DNA from: Streptomyces sp. NRRL S-31
Lineage (GTDB): Bacteria; Actinomycetota; Actinomycetes; Streptomycetales; Streptomycetaceae
DNA: 64,000 nucleotides
Direction of reading: 5' to 3'
Assembly: GCF_000718775.1 (NCBI RefSeq)
Contig: NZ_JOCB01000039.1
Coordinates: 1 to 64,000 of the forward strand
Below, piece after piece: positions 27,351 through 36,759 of the stretch (the stretch's first letter is position 1; each line of letters begins with the position of its first letter). The notes beneath the pieces were generated by a model. It worked only from the letters and a program-made list of their open reading frames with translations, did no database searches and was not told where the DNA came from. Both the position numbers and the translations under genes were made by a program.

Positions 27351-29177
27351 TCAGGTCCGGTAGAGGGCGTCGACCTCGTCGGCGTACGCCTTCTCGATCG
27401 CCCTCCGCTTCAGCTTCAGCGACGGGGTCAGCAGGCCGTGCTCCTCGGTGAACGGCTGGGCCAGTATGCGGAAGGTGCGGATCGACTCGGCCTGGGAGAC
27501 GAGCGTGTTGGCGGCGACCACCGCCCGCCGCACCTCGGTCTCCAGCTCCGGGTCGCGCACCAGCTGGGCCGGGGCAGGCCGGGGCTTGTCGCGCATCTGG
27601 AGCCAGTGCTCGACCGCCTCCTGGTCCAGGGTGACCAGGGCGGCGATGTAGGGGCGGTCGTTGCCGACCACGATGCACTGGTTGACCAGCGGGTGCTCAC
27701 GGACCCGCTCCTCCAGCACGCCCGGGGAGACGCTCTTGCCGCCGGAGGTGACCAGGATCTCCTTCTTGCGGCCGGTGATGGTCAGATAGCCGTCCTCGTC
27801 CAGCGAGCCCAGGTCGCCGGTGGCGAGCCAGCCGTCGTGGAGGGTCTCGTCGGTGGCTTTCGGGTTGTTCAGGTAGCCCTGGAAGACGTTGGCGCCGTTG
27901 AGCCAGATCTCCCCGTCGTCGGCGATGTGCACGGTGACGCCCGGGATGGCCTGGCCCACCGTGCCGTAGCGGGTGCGCCCGGGCGGGTTGGCGGTCGCCG
28001 CCGCCGTCGACTCGGTCAGACCGTAGCCCTCGTAGATCTGCACACCGGCGCCCGCGAAGAACAGGCCCAGCCGGCGGTCCATCCCCGAGCCGCCGGACAT
28101 CGCGTTCCGGATCCGGCCGCCCATCGCGGCGCGGACTTTCGCGTAGACGAGCTTGTCGAACAGCTGGTGCTGCATCCGCAGCCCCGCCGACGGGCCCGGC
28201 CCGAGGCCCCAGGCCCGCGCCTCGACCGCCTCCGCGTACCGCACGGCGACGTCGACGGCCTTCTCGAACGGCCCGGCCTTGCCCTCCTTCTCGGCCTTGC
28301 GGCGGGAGGCGTTGAACACCTTCTCGAAGATGTAGGGCACGGCGAGCACGAACGTCGGCCTGAAGGCGGCCAGGTCGGGCAGCAGGGCCGCGGCGTGCAA
28401 CTGCGGCTGGTGCCCGAAGCGGACCCGGCCGCGGATCGCGGCGATCTCCACCATGCGCCCGAAGACGTGCGCCAGCGGCAGGAAGAGCAGGGTGGACGCC
28501 TCGTCGCCCTTCTTCGAGTGGAAGACCGGCTCCCACCGCCGGAGCACGGTGTCCGCCTCGAACATGAAGTTGCCGTGCGAGATCACACAGCCCTTGGGGC
28601 GGCCGGTGGTGCCGGAGGTGTAGATGACGGTGGCGACCGAGTCCGGGGTGACCGCCTGCCGGTGCCGGTGCACCACCTCGTCGTCCAGGTGCGCCCCGGC
28701 GTCGTACAGTTCCCGCACGCAGCCGGCGTCCAGCTGCCACAGCTCGCGCAGCCGGGGCAGCCGGCCGATGACCGTGGCGATGGTCATCGCGTGGTCCTCG
28801 TGCTCCACGATCGCCGCGGATACCTCGGCGTCGTACAGCATCCAGAAGCACTGCTCGGCCGAGGAGGTGGGGTAGACGGGCACCACCTGGGCGCCGATGG
28901 CCCACAGGGCGAAGTCGAACAGGGTCCACTCGTAGCGGGTGCGGGACATGATCGCGACCCGGTCGCCGAAACGGACGCCACGGGCGAGCAGGCCCTTGGC
29001 GAGGGCGACCACCTCGTCCCGGAACTCGGCGGAGGTGACGTCCCGCCACTGTCCGGAGTCGTCCTTGCGGCCGAGCGCGATGTGCAGCGGGTCGGTCAGG
29101 GCGTACTCGAAGACGACGTCCGCCAGGCCGCCCACCGGCGGCGGCGACTCCGGCGCAGGGTTGGTGAACTCGCGCAA
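27351..29177 (-). CDS. Long-chain fatty acid-CoA ligase (FadD15-like AMP-binding enzyme)
   Basis: A 608-aa adenylate-forming enzyme. The AMP-binding motif YTSGTTGRPKGCVISHGN lies at about residues 177-194, the VYEGYGLTES-type motif reads IYEGYGLTEST, and GWLATGDLGSLDEDGYLTITGRKKEI is the linker/hinge. It activates fatty acids to acyl-AMP and then acyl-CoA. TTG 29177 is preferred over GTG 29222: GGAGCGAGG stands directly before it and the product begins LREFTNPAP as in relatives. A TetR-type palindrome lies about 173 bp upstream. Confidence 0.95.
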   Translation of the reverse strand: MREFTNPAPESPPPVGGLADVVFEYALTDPLHIALGRKDDSGQWRDVTSAEFRDEVVALAKGLLARGVRFGDRVAIMSRTRYEWTLFDFALWAIGAQVVPVYPTSSAEQCFWMLYDAEVSAAIVEHEDHAMTIATVIGRLPRLRELWQLDAGCVRELYDAGAHLDDEVVHRHRQAVTPDSVATVIYTSGTTGRPKGCVISHGNFMFEADTVLRRWEPVFHSKKGDEASTLLFLPLAHVFGRMVEIAAIRGRVRFGHQPQLHAAALLPDLAAFRPTFVLAVPYIFEKVFNASRRKAEKEGKAGPFEKAVDVAVRYAEAVEARAWGLGPGPSAGLRMQHQLFDKLVYAKVRAAMGGRIRNAMSGGSGMDRRLGLFFAGAGVQIYEGYGLTESTAAATANPPGRTRYGTVGQAIPGVTVHIADDGEIWLNGANVFQGYLNNPKATDETLHDGWLATGDLGSLDEDGYLTITGRKKEILVTSGGKSVSPGVLEERVREHPLVNQCIVVGNDRPYIAALVTLDQEAVEHWLQMRDKPRPAPAQLVRDPELETEVRRAVVAANTLVSQAESIRTFRILAQPFTEEHGLLTPSLKLKRRAIEKAYADEVDALYRT

Positions 29178-29349
29178 CCTCGCTCCCCGTCTCTCGCGCC
29201 ACAGTGACGTTGGTCCACGCACCGCACAGCGCGGTGAAAGCTACCCCACGTGCCCCGCGTGCGGGAGGGGTGCGGAAACCGAGCAAACCTCACGTTTCGC
29301 CCGGACGGCGACGGGGCAATGCGCGCACATGGGGAAGGGCCGGACACAA

Positions 29350-29365
29350 TACTGACGGGTCAGTA
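29350..29365. promoter_or_regulatory. Palindrome, candidate TetR-family operator upstream of the acyl-CoA ligase gene
   Basis: TACTGACGGGTCAGTA: two perfect 7-bp arms around GG. It lies in the 284-bp gap between fadD and the LysR gene. The form suits a TetR-type fatty-acid regulator; no regulator gene is adjacent. Confidence 0.5.
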
Positions 29366-29461
29366 AGTTTTTGGGTACCGTAATCTCCACCGAATCTGTA
29401 CGCACCGATTACCGGCCCGCACGCCCCCCCCGGGACCCGTCGGACCCGCCGGGGTCAGCGC

Positions 29462-30331
29462 TCAGCCGCCGCTGCGGCGCAGCCGCTCGCCGCCCGCCAG
29501 GACCGCCGCCGCCAGCGCGTTCGCGGCCTCCTCGGCCGGTCCCCGGCGGTGGCCGTGCGCCAGCACGAAGTCGACCCTGCCCAGCTCGGGCAGGCCGGCC
29601 CGCTCGGGCAGCCGGAACAGGCCCGGCGGGATCAGCCGCCGCGAGTGGGCCATCACCCCGAGGCCCGCCCGGGCCGCCGCGACCAGCCCGTTGAGGCTGC
29701 CGCTCGTGCACACGATCCGCCACGGACGGCCCTGGCGCTCCAGCACCTCAAGGGCGCGGGCCCGGGTGATGCCGGGCGGCGGGTACACGATCAGCGGAAC
29801 GGGCCGGTCCGCGTCCAGCCGCAGCCGCTCGGCGCCGATCCACACCAGGTCGTCGCGCCAGACCAGCTCGCCGCGCGGGTCCTCCGGGCGCCGCTTGGCC
29901 AGCACCAGGTCGAGCTTCCCGGCGGCCAGCCGCTCGTGCAGGGTGCCGGACAGCTCCACCGTCAGCTCCAGGTCGACCTCCGGATGGTCGTAGCGGAACC
30001 CCTCCAGGATCTCGGGCAGCCGGGTCAGCACGAAGTCCTCCGAGGCGCCGAACCGCAGCCGGCCCCGCACCCGGGTGCCGGTGAAGAACGCCGTCGCCTG
30101 TTCGTGCACCTCCAGGAGCCGGCGCGCGAACCCGAGCATCGCCTCGCCGTCCTCGGTCAGCTCCACCGAATGGGTGTCCCGGGAGAACAGCTGCCGCCCG
30201 GCCGCCTCCTCCAGCCGGCGCACGTGCTGGCTGACCGTGGACTGGCGCAGCCCCAGCCGCCGGGCGGCCTGCGTGAAGCTCAGCGTCTGGGCGACCGCCA
30301 GGAAGGTGCGCAGCTGCGTCGGCTCGTACAC
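29462..30331 (-). CDS. LysR-family transcriptional regulator
   Basis: A 289-aa protein with the N-terminal winged helix-turn-helix LRTFLAVAQTLSFTQAARRLGLRQSTVSQHVRRLEEA (residues 6-42) and a substrate-binding domain from about residue 90. GTG 30331 gives the family's usual short lead-in (YEPTQLRTFLAVA). It diverges from the bile-acid-type transporter gene with 140 bp between starts, the classic arrangement for a LysR protein controlling its neighbour. Confidence 0.94.
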   Translation of the reverse strand: MYEPTQLRTFLAVAQTLSFTQAARRLGLRQSTVSQHVRRLEEAAGRQLFSRDTHSVELTEDGEAMLGFARRLLEVHEQATAFFTGTRVRGRLRFGASEDFVLTRLPEILEGFRYDHPEVDLELTVELSGTLHERLAAGKLDLVLAKRRPEDPRGELVWRDDLVWIGAERLRLDADRPVPLIVYPPPGITRARALEVLERQGRPWRIVCTSGSLNGLVAAARAGLGVMAHSRRLIPPGLFRLPERAGLPELGRVDFVLAHGHRRGPAEEAANALAAAVLAGGERLRRSGG

Positions 30332-30471
30332 ACCGCCGAGCCTACCGGGCCCATCGCGGAACATGATGACAGTCAGAGCGGTGTACGGGTTTCCCGATCA
30401 GCGGCGCCGGGAGGACGATGGAGGGGGCCCGTGCGGCCCGGGACCGGACGACACACACCGATCGGAGCACC

Positions 30472-31572
30472 GTGAGACGCCTGCGCTGGCCGAGCTGGAT
30501 GCCGATCGACCCCTACATCGTGCTGCTGCTCGGCACGGTGGGGCTCGCCGCGCTCCTCCCGGCCCGGGGCACCGCGGCCGACGTGACCTCCGGCGCCTCC
30601 ACGGCCGCGATCGCGTTCCTCTTCTTCCTCTACGGGGCCCGGCTGTCCACCCGGGAGGCGCTGGACGGACTGAAGCACTGGCGGCTCCACCTCACCGTCC
30701 TGATCTGCACCTTCGTCGTCTTCCCGGCCTTCGGGCTCGCCGCGCGCGCCCTGGTGCCGGAGCTGCTGACCCAGCCCCTCTACCAGGGCCTGCTGTTCCT
30801 GACGCTGGTGCCGTCCACGATCCAGTCGTCCATCGCGTTCACCTCCATCGCCCGCGGCAACGTGCCCGCGGCGATCTGCGCCGGATCCTTCTCCTCTCTC
30901 GTCGGCATCGTCCTGACCCCGCTGCTCGCGGCGTGGCTGCTCGGCGGCGGCGCGGTCGGGTTCTCCACGGACTCGCTGGTCAAGATCGTGCTCCAGCTGC
31001 TGGTGCCGTTCGTCGCCGGCCAGGTGCTGCGCCGCTGGATCGGCGGGTTCGTCAGCCGGCACAAGAAGGTGCTCGGCCTCGTCGACCGCGGCTCCATCCT
31101 GCTGGTCGTCTACACCGCGTTCAGCGAAGGCATGAACCAGGGCATCTGGCACCAGGTCAGCCCCGTGCGGCTGGCCGGGCTGCTCGGCGTCGAGGCCGTC
31201 CTGCTGGCCGTGATGCTCGCCCTGACCTGGTACGGCGCCAAGGCGCTCGGCTTCGTCCGGGAGGACCGGATCGCCATCCAGTTCGCCGGGTCGAAGAAGT
31301 CCCTCGCCTCCGGACTGCCGATGGCGAGCGTCCTGTTCGCCGGGCACGCCTCCCTGGCCGTCCTGCCGCTGATGCTCTTCCACCAGATGCAGCTGATGGT
31401 GTGCGCGGTCATCGCCAAGCGCCGGGCCCGCGATCCGGAGGCGGCCCCGGCCCCGGCCCCGGACGCGTCCGCGGAGACCGCGGAGGCGTCCGGGGGGACG
31501 GCGGAGGCGTCCGGCGACGGGTCAGCCGCGCACCCGGTCGAGGGGAAGCCACACGACCGTGTCCTGCGGTGA
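30472..31572 (+). CDS. Bile acid:sodium symporter family (BASS) transporter
   Basis: A 366-aa membrane protein with about ten hydrophobic segments and the BASS signatures FLFFLYGARLSTREAL (about residue 50) and LTLVPSTIQSSIAFTSIARGN (about residue 110). It imports an organic anion, probably with sodium; the substrate is unknown and need not be bile acid. GTG 30472 follows GGAG. The last 40 residues are a charged, Ala/Glu-rich cytoplasmic tail; its 3' end overlaps the converging sialidase gene by 51 bp. Likely controlled by the divergent LysR gene. Confidence 0.93.
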   Translation: MRRLRWPSWMPIDPYIVLLLGTVGLAALLPARGTAADVTSGASTAAIAFLFFLYGARLSTREALDGLKHWRLHLTVLICTFVVFPAFGLAARALVPELLTQPLYQGLLFLTLVPSTIQSSIAFTSIARGNVPAAICAGSFSSLVGIVLTPLLAAWLLGGGAVGFSTDSLVKIVLQLLVPFVAGQVLRRWIGGFVSRHKKVLGLVDRGSILLVVYTAFSEGMNQGIWHQVSPVRLAGLLGVEAVLLAVMLALTWYGAKALGFVREDRIAIQFAGSKKSLASGLPMASVLFAGHASLAVLPLMLFHQMQLMVCAVIAKRRARDPEAAPAPAPDASAETAEASGGTAEASGDGSAAHPVEGKPHDRVLR

Positions 31573-33396
31573 CCGCAGCACGTCCGGGTCCGTCAGCTCC
31601 TCGTCGCTGAGCGCCCGGTCCCACACGCGGACCTCGTCCAGCGCCCCGGTGAGGAAGGCACGGCCGTCCATCCGCTGACCGACGTGCACACCGAAGGGCG
31701 AGTTACGGCTGACCGAGCCCGGTACGTCAGGCGCGGAGGACTCCGTACCGTCCACGGAGAGCGACAGCCGGCCGGCGCCCCGGCGCAGTACGGCGCGGTG
31801 CCACCGCCCGTCGTTGTACGCGCCCGCCGTGCGCACGGACGCGGTCCGCGGCGCGCTCGCACCGTCCCGCACCGTGATCAGCGCCTGCACCCGGTTGTTC
31901 GCCGGTTCCCCGCGCAGCCACACCTGCGGCTGGCTGGTGCCGATCCCGCCCATCCACAGCCACGGCTGCTCCCCGGCCGTCGCCGTGTACCGGAACCACA
32001 GCGACACCGTGAAGTCCTCGGTGCCGAGGGGGAGGCCGGCGCGGTACGGCAGGCGGACGGCGTCGCCGGTGCCGTCGAACTCCAGCGCGCCCCCGGCCAC
32101 GCCGTCCGTCTCCCGCGGGTCGCCGAGCACCGCCGCCGGGCGGGCGTGCCGGGCGAGATCGGGGGTGACCGGGTCGGGGCCGCGGCGCGGCGCGAGCCAG
32201 TCCTCCGTGAAGCGGGCGAAGCGGATCTCGTCGCGGGCGTCGACCGCACCGCCCTCGTACATCAGCCCGATCGTGCCGGGGTCGACGCGCACCAGGTCGG
32301 AGTAGCCGGACCAGTCGGTGGTGACGACCGTGCCGCGGTCCGCGCCGTCCCAGGTCCGCCCGCCGTCGTAGGAGGAGCGGATCATCATCGTGCGGCGCCG
32401 GTCGGGGTCGCCGGGGCAGGCCAGCAGGAGGCGGTCGCCGACCCGCAGCATCGATCCCTGCACCTGCGGGGCGTACAGGTACGGCAGGTCGCGGAAGGGC
32501 GCGGTGAAGCTGGTGCCGCCGTCGCGGCTGACGGCCTGGGTGCGGTGCCCGAGGTCGGTGCCGTCCTGCTCCCGCCCGCTGACCAGGACCGACCCGTCGC
32601 CGCGCTCGGCGAGGGTGAGTTCGGAGGGCTTCTGGCGGAAGGTGCCGTCGGCGGCGACGGGCCAGGTGTCGGTGGCGCCGATCCGCCAGTGGCCGCCGTG
32701 GTCGTCGCTGACGACCAGCGCCGCGTGGTTGGCGGTGACCCTGCCGTCCCAGCTCTCGGCGTTCACCCCGAAGACCAGGCGCCCCGCGTACCGGCCACGG
32801 GCGAGCTGGACGCCGTGCACCGGCCCGGTGGCGTACCAGGAGTTCCAGCCGGCGGGCAGGATCTCGGGACTCAGGTCGCGCGGCCGGGACCAGGTGCGGC
32901 CGTCGTCGTCGCTGTACTGGAGGTGGGGGGTGCGGTCGCAGGGCACCGCGCAGCCGGCGCTGTCGGTACGGCCCGTGTTGTAGGTCTCCGCCAGCCAGAT
33001 CCGGCCCGTGGTCCGGTCCACGACGGGCGCCGGGTTGCCGTGGGTGTCGCCGGCGCCCTCGTCGACCACCTGGAGCGCTCCCCAGGTGCGCCCGCCGTCG
33101 GTGGAGCGCTTGACCACGATGTCGATGTCGGCGGCGTCCCCGCAGTTGAGGACCCGCCCCTCGGCGAACGCCAGCAGCGTGCCGCCGGCCGTCCGCACGA
33201 TCGCCGGGATCCGGAAGCACGCGTACCCGGGGTCCTGAGCCGCTTTGAACAGCACCTGTTGCGAGAACCGGGGTGAGTCGCCGCCCGGTGCGGCGTGCGC
33301 GGGCGGGGCGGGGGCCAACGGCACGAGCAGACCGGCCGCGAGGACGGCGGTGGCGGCGGACAGGGATCTGAGACGGGTACGAAGACCTGACAGCAC
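31522..33396 (-). CDS. Secreted sialidase (neuraminidase) with C-terminal LamG-like domain
   Basis: About 624 aa. Signal peptide (LRSLSAATAVLAAGLLVPLAPAPPAHA), then a six-bladed sialidase domain with the FRIPAIV (RIP) motif and several Asp-boxes: STDGGRTW, SDDDGRTW, SDDHGGHW, SRDGGTSF, SYDGGRTW. After about residue 430 comes a concanavalin/LamG-like domain (ALEFDGTGDAVRLPY, FTVSLWFRYTA). It removes terminal sialic acids from glycans outside the cell. GTG 33396 is chosen for the AGGGCAGG upstream; ATG 33426 adds ten residues. Confidence 0.93.
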   Translation of the reverse strand: MLSGLRTRLRSLSAATAVLAAGLLVPLAPAPPAHAAPGGDSPRFSQQVLFKAAQDPGYACFRIPAIVRTAGGTLLAFAEGRVLNCGDAADIDIVVKRSTDGGRTWGALQVVDEGAGDTHGNPAPVVDRTTGRIWLAETYNTGRTDSAGCAVPCDRTPHLQYSDDDGRTWSRPRDLSPEILPAGWNSWYATGPVHGVQLARGRYAGRLVFGVNAESWDGRVTANHAALVVSDDHGGHWRIGATDTWPVAADGTFRQKPSELTLAERGDGSVLVSGREQDGTDLGHRTQAVSRDGGTSFTAPFRDLPYLYAPQVQGSMLRVGDRLLLACPGDPDRRRTMMIRSSYDGGRTWDGADRGTVVTTDWSGYSDLVRVDPGTIGLMYEGGAVDARDEIRFARFTEDWLAPRRGPDPVTPDLARHARPAAVLGDPRETDGVAGGALEFDGTGDAVRLPYRAGLPLGTEDFTVSLWFRYTATAGEQPWLWMGGIGTSQPQVWLRGEPANNRVQALITVRDGASAPRTASVRTAGAYNDGRWHRAVLRRGAGRLSLSVDGTESSAPDVPGSVSRNSPFGVHVGQRMDGRAFLTGALDEVRVWDRALSDEELTDPDVLRSPQDTVVWLPLDRVRG

Positions 33397-33782
33397 GGTG
33401 CGACCTGCCCTTCGTCGGCCGGACATCTGGACATCCGGACATCCCACGTCCAACGTGCGTCCCCTCGACGGTAGTTGGGGGGTGCGCGGCCCACAAGGAG
33501 CGTGCACCCACGGGCCCGGCAGACCTTCCCGGGACCGGCGGGCCGTCTCCCGCGCCGGCGACGGCGCCCGTCCTTTCCTGCGCCGTGGAGGATCGCCCGA
33601 GAGACCCGATGACCGGTTGCCCGACGCGCCGTCGGCCGGTTGTCCGACGCGCCGTCGGCCGGTTGCCCCCCTCGCCGTCGGCCGGTTGCCCGCCCCGCCG
33701 TCGGCCGTCGAACGTGATCAGTTCACGGGCTTGTTGATCCGGATTTCCGGCACGGACGGCTGACGGGAGCTAACGTTCCGTC
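33397..33782. other. 386-bp intergenic region with tandem repeats
   Basis: No gene seen. It holds the sialidase promoter on the left, a four-copy 23-bp tandem repeat (33613-33704) and the promoter of the isochorismatase-like gene on the right. Confidence 0.6.
33613..33704. repeat. Four tandem 23-bp repeats
   Basis: Units begin at 33613, 33636, 33659 and 33682. Each starts CCGGTTG and ends GCCGTCGG; only the middle bases vary. A partial fifth unit (CCGTCG) follows. Confidence 0.9.
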
Positions 33783-34304
33783 ATGACCGCACGCCCCACG
33801 CTCGATCCCCGGCGCACCGCCCTCGTCCTCGTCGACCTGATGGAACGCGTCGTCGCGCTGCCCCTCGAACCCCGCGGGGGCGCCGAAGTGCTGACGGTCG
33901 CCGAGGAGTTGGCGACCGCCTTCCGTCGCGCCGGCGCCCTCGTCGTGCTCGTGCGGGTCGAGCGCCCCGCCGTCACCGAACAGCCGCCCGGCAGCGGACT
34001 GGTGCCCGGACTGCTCCGGGACGGCGACCTGGAGGTGGTCAAGCGGACCGTCGGCGCCTTCCAGGGCACCGGTCTGGACGAGCGGCTGCGCGCACGCGGC
34101 GTCACCACGCTGGTGTTCGGCGGCATCGCCACCAACCTCGGCGTCGAGTCCACCGCCCGCGCCGCCGCCGACCTCGGCTACGACCTCGTCTTCGTCGAGG
34201 ACGCGCTGGCCGCGCTCACCGCCGCCGAACACGAGGCGTCCGTACGGCTGGACTTCCCCAGGCTGGGCACGGTGACGCGGTCGACGGACCTGGCCCTCGG
34301 CTGA
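33783..34304 (+). CDS. Isochorismatase-family hydrolase (Gly in place of the nucleophile Cys)
   Basis: A 173-aa single-domain protein with the family aspartate in ALVLVDLMERVV (about residue 18), the lysine in VVKRTVGAFQGT and the cis-peptide loop GGIATNLGVESTARAA. Where nicotinamidase-type members have Cys, this one has Gly (TNLGVES), as in the YecD-like and EntB-like branches. So a Cys-thioester mechanism is excluded and the activity is uncertain. ATG after AACGTTCCGTC, no strong ribosome site. It converges on fdhD with 5 bp between. Confidence 0.9.
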   Translation: MTARPTLDPRRTALVLVDLMERVVALPLEPRGGAEVLTVAEELATAFRRAGALVVLVRVERPAVTEQPPGSGLVPGLLRDGDLEVVKRTVGAFQGTGLDERLRARGVTTLVFGGIATNLGVESTARAAADLGYDLVFVEDALAALTAAEHEASVRLDFPRLGTVTRSTDLALG

Positions 34305-34309
34305 ACCCG

Positions 34310-35158
34310 TCAGCTCCGGGTGGCCGTCTCCGGCAGGGCGATCCGGTCCTCGCCCGCGTACACGTTCATCGAGCTGCCGCGCAGGAAGCCCACCAGGGTC
34401 AGGCCGGTCTCCGCGGCCAGGTCCACCGCCAGCGACGACGGCGCCGACACGGCCGCGAGCATCGGTATGCCCGCCATGACCGCCTTCTGCGCCAGTTCGA
34501 AGGAGGCCCGGCCGGAGACCATCAGGATCGTCCGGGACAGCGGCAGCGCGTCGCTCTGGAGCGCCCGTCCGACCAGCTTGTCGACCGCGTTGTGCCGGCC
34601 CACGTCCTCCCGGCTGTCCAGCAGCTCGCCCTCCTCGTCGAACAGGGCCGCCGCGTGCAGCCCACCGGTCCGGTCGAACACCCGCTGGGCCGAGCGCAGC
34701 CGGTCGGGGAGGCCGGCCAGCAGCTCGGGGGTGACCCGCAGCGGGGGAGTGTCGGCGATCGGCCAGCGCGTGGTCGTCCGGACGGCGTCCAGACTCGCCT
34801 TGCCGCACAGGCCGCACGAGGAGGAGGTGTAGACGTTGCGTTCCAGGGTGAAGTCCGGCAGGGCGACACCGGGCGCGGTCTGCACGTCGACCACGTTGTA
34901 GGTGTTGGAGCCGTCCGCCGTGGCCCCCGCGCAGTAGACGATGTTCCGCAGGTCGGACGCCGTGGCCAGCACGCCCTCGCTCACCAGGAAGCCGGCCGCC
35001 AGCGCGAAGTCGTCGCCCGGCGTCCGCATGGTGATCGCGAGCGGCTTGCCGTTCAGCCGGATCTCCAGGGGTTCCTCGGCGACCAGCGTGTCCGGCCGGG
35101 CGGAGACCGCCCCGTCCCGGATGCGCAGGACCTTGCGTCGTTCCGTGACTCGTCCCAT
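34310..35158 (-). CDS. fdhD: Sulfurtransferase FdhD (formate dehydrogenase accessory protein)
   Basis: A 282-aa protein. The essential cysteine pair is in SSSCGLCGKASLD at about residue 115, and EDVGRHNAVDKLVG is the other signature. FdhD passes sulfur to the molybdenum cofactor of formate dehydrogenase, giving active enzyme. No formate dehydrogenase gene lies in this window. ATG start, standard length, cytoplasmic. Confidence 0.96.
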   Translation of the reverse strand: MGRVTERRKVLRIRDGAVSARPDTLVAEEPLEIRLNGKPLAITMRTPGDDFALAAGFLVSEGVLATASDLRNIVYCAGATADGSNTYNVVDVQTAPGVALPDFTLERNVYTSSSCGLCGKASLDAVRTTTRWPIADTPPLRVTPELLAGLPDRLRSAQRVFDRTGGLHAAALFDEEGELLDSREDVGRHNAVDKLVGRALQSDALPLSRTILMVSGRASFELAQKAVMAGIPMLAAVSAPSSLAVDLAAETGLTLVGFLRGSSMNVYAGEDRIALPETATRS

Positions 35159-35518
35159 GTTCTGATCAGTCCCGGTTCTGTACGTGCTGCGGAGAGATGA
35201 CCTTCAGGATCTCATTGTCCTGCACATGGAACGCGGGCGGTGCACGCCTGCCCGGGCGGGGATGCGATGCCGTGGGCGGGGCGCGGTTCCCGCCGGCGCC
35301 CGGAGGGGAGGCCGGGTGGTGAGAAAGCCGAACGGCGAGGGGACCGGCTGGTCGGCGAGGGGAACGGATGGTGAGGCGGGGGCCCCGGTACGTCCGGCGG
35401 TCTGACCGGAGCCGACAATCCCGGCGCCCGATTCCTGTGGCCTCACCTGCCGTCGTACCCGCGAGTCACTGACCAGACTGTGGATCCCGCTACCCACGGC
35501 AACGAGGGGGATCCCCGC
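35159..35518. other. 360-bp intergenic region between divergent genes
   Basis: No gene supported. It must contain the promoters of fdhD and of the ketosynthase gene. The only structure I see is a short duplicated stretch (GGCGAGGGGA) around 35333-35362. Confidence 0.5.
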
Positions 35519-36466
35519 ATGAACGGCTCGCGCGTCGTCGCCATCGGCCACTACCAGCCCGCCCGGGTGCTCACCAACGAGGACCTGGCCGGCATGGTCG
35601 ACACCAGCGACGAGTGGATCCGCAGCCGGGTGGGCATCCGGACCCGGCGCATCGCCGGCCCCGACGAGCCCGTCGACGAGCTGGCCGCGCACGCCGCCGC
35701 CAAGGCCCTCGCCGCGGCCGGTCTGAGCCCCGGGGACATCGACCTCGTCCTCGTCGCGACCTCCACCGCCATCGACCGCTCCCCGAACACCGCCGCCCGG
35801 GTCGCGGCCCGGCTCGGCATCCCGGGACCCGCCGCGATGGACGTCAACGTGGTCTGCGCCGGGTTCACCCACGCGCTCGCCACCGCCGACCACACCGTCC
35901 GGGCCGGAGCCGCCACCCGCGCCCTGGTCATCGGCGCCGACAAGATGTCCGAGGTGACGGACTGGACCGACCGCACCACGTGCGTCCTGGTCGGCGACGG
36001 GGCCGGGGCGGCCGTCGTGACGGCCTGCCCGCCGGGGGAGGAGCCCGGTATCGCGCCGGTGCTGTGGGGGTCGGTGCCGGAGATGGGACACGCGGTGCGC
36101 ATCGAGGGCACGCCGCCCCGGTTCGCCCAGGAGGGACAGAGCGTCTACCGCTGGGCCACCACCCAGCTCCCGGCCATCGCCCGCCGGGCCTGCGAGAAGG
36201 CGGGCCTGACCCCCGAGGACCTCGCCGGGGTGGTGCTGCACCAGGCCAATCTGCGGATCATCGAGCCGCTGGCGGAGAAGCTGGGCGCGGTCAACGCGGT
36301 GATCGCCCGCGACGTCACGGAGTCCGGCAACACCTCGGCCGCCAGCATCCCGCTCGCCTTCTCCAAGCTGCTCGAACAGGGTGCGCTGCGCTCCGGTGAC
36401 CCGGTGCTGCTGTTCGGCTTCGGCGGCAACCTGTCGTACGCCGGGCAGGTCGTGCGCTGCCCGTGA
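35519..36466 (+). CDS. Beta-ketoacyl-ACP synthase III family protein (FabH-like)
   Basis: A 315-aa thiolase-fold enzyme with the complete FabH triad: Cys in DVNVVCAGFTHAL (about residue 113), His in VVLHQANLRI (about 243) and Asn in SGNTSAASIPLA (about 274). DTSDEWIRSRVGIRTRRI is the N-terminal family hallmark. It condenses an acyl-CoA starter with malonyl-ACP. It is not embedded in a fatty-acid operon, so it is probably a paralogue with special starter preference rather than the housekeeping FabH. ATG 35519 follows GAGGGGG. Confidence 0.93.
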   Translation: MNGSRVVAIGHYQPARVLTNEDLAGMVDTSDEWIRSRVGIRTRRIAGPDEPVDELAAHAAAKALAAAGLSPGDIDLVLVATSTAIDRSPNTAARVAARLGIPGPAAMDVNVVCAGFTHALATADHTVRAGAATRALVIGADKMSEVTDWTDRTTCVLVGDGAGAAVVTACPPGEEPGIAPVLWGSVPEMGHAVRIEGTPPRFAQEGQSVYRWATTQLPAIARRACEKAGLTPEDLAGVVLHQANLRIIEPLAEKLGAVNAVIARDVTESGNTSAASIPLAFSKLLEQGALRSGDPVLLFGFGGNLSYAGQVVRCP

Positions 36467-36759
36467 GACGTCGTGCCGCCGCCCTGCCGGGGCCGTCGAA
36501 ATCCGGCCGGTAGGAGCCCGGCGGCCCGCCGGTCCCCGGATCACCGCGGCCGGCGCCTGGGAAGGGACGGATCCCACCGCGACACCTCACGCACCGTGCG
36601 AGGGGTCTCGCGGACCGTGAGGGGGCGGACGGGCCGGCCCGCCGGAGCGTCCCGGACCGTCGTCCGGCGACGGATACGCAGGTGAAACGCACTCCGAAAC
36701 CTTGGTATTGTTGTCCATGTCGCCGCGGGGAACGCGCCCCGCAAGGCGGCAGACACCTG

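Noticed and set aside
33613..33704. CRISPR-like array
   Set aside because: Units are directly adjacent with no spacers, and no cas genes are present.
34310..35158. FdhD as evidence of a local formate dehydrogenase operon
   Set aside because: No formate dehydrogenase subunit gene is found on either side.
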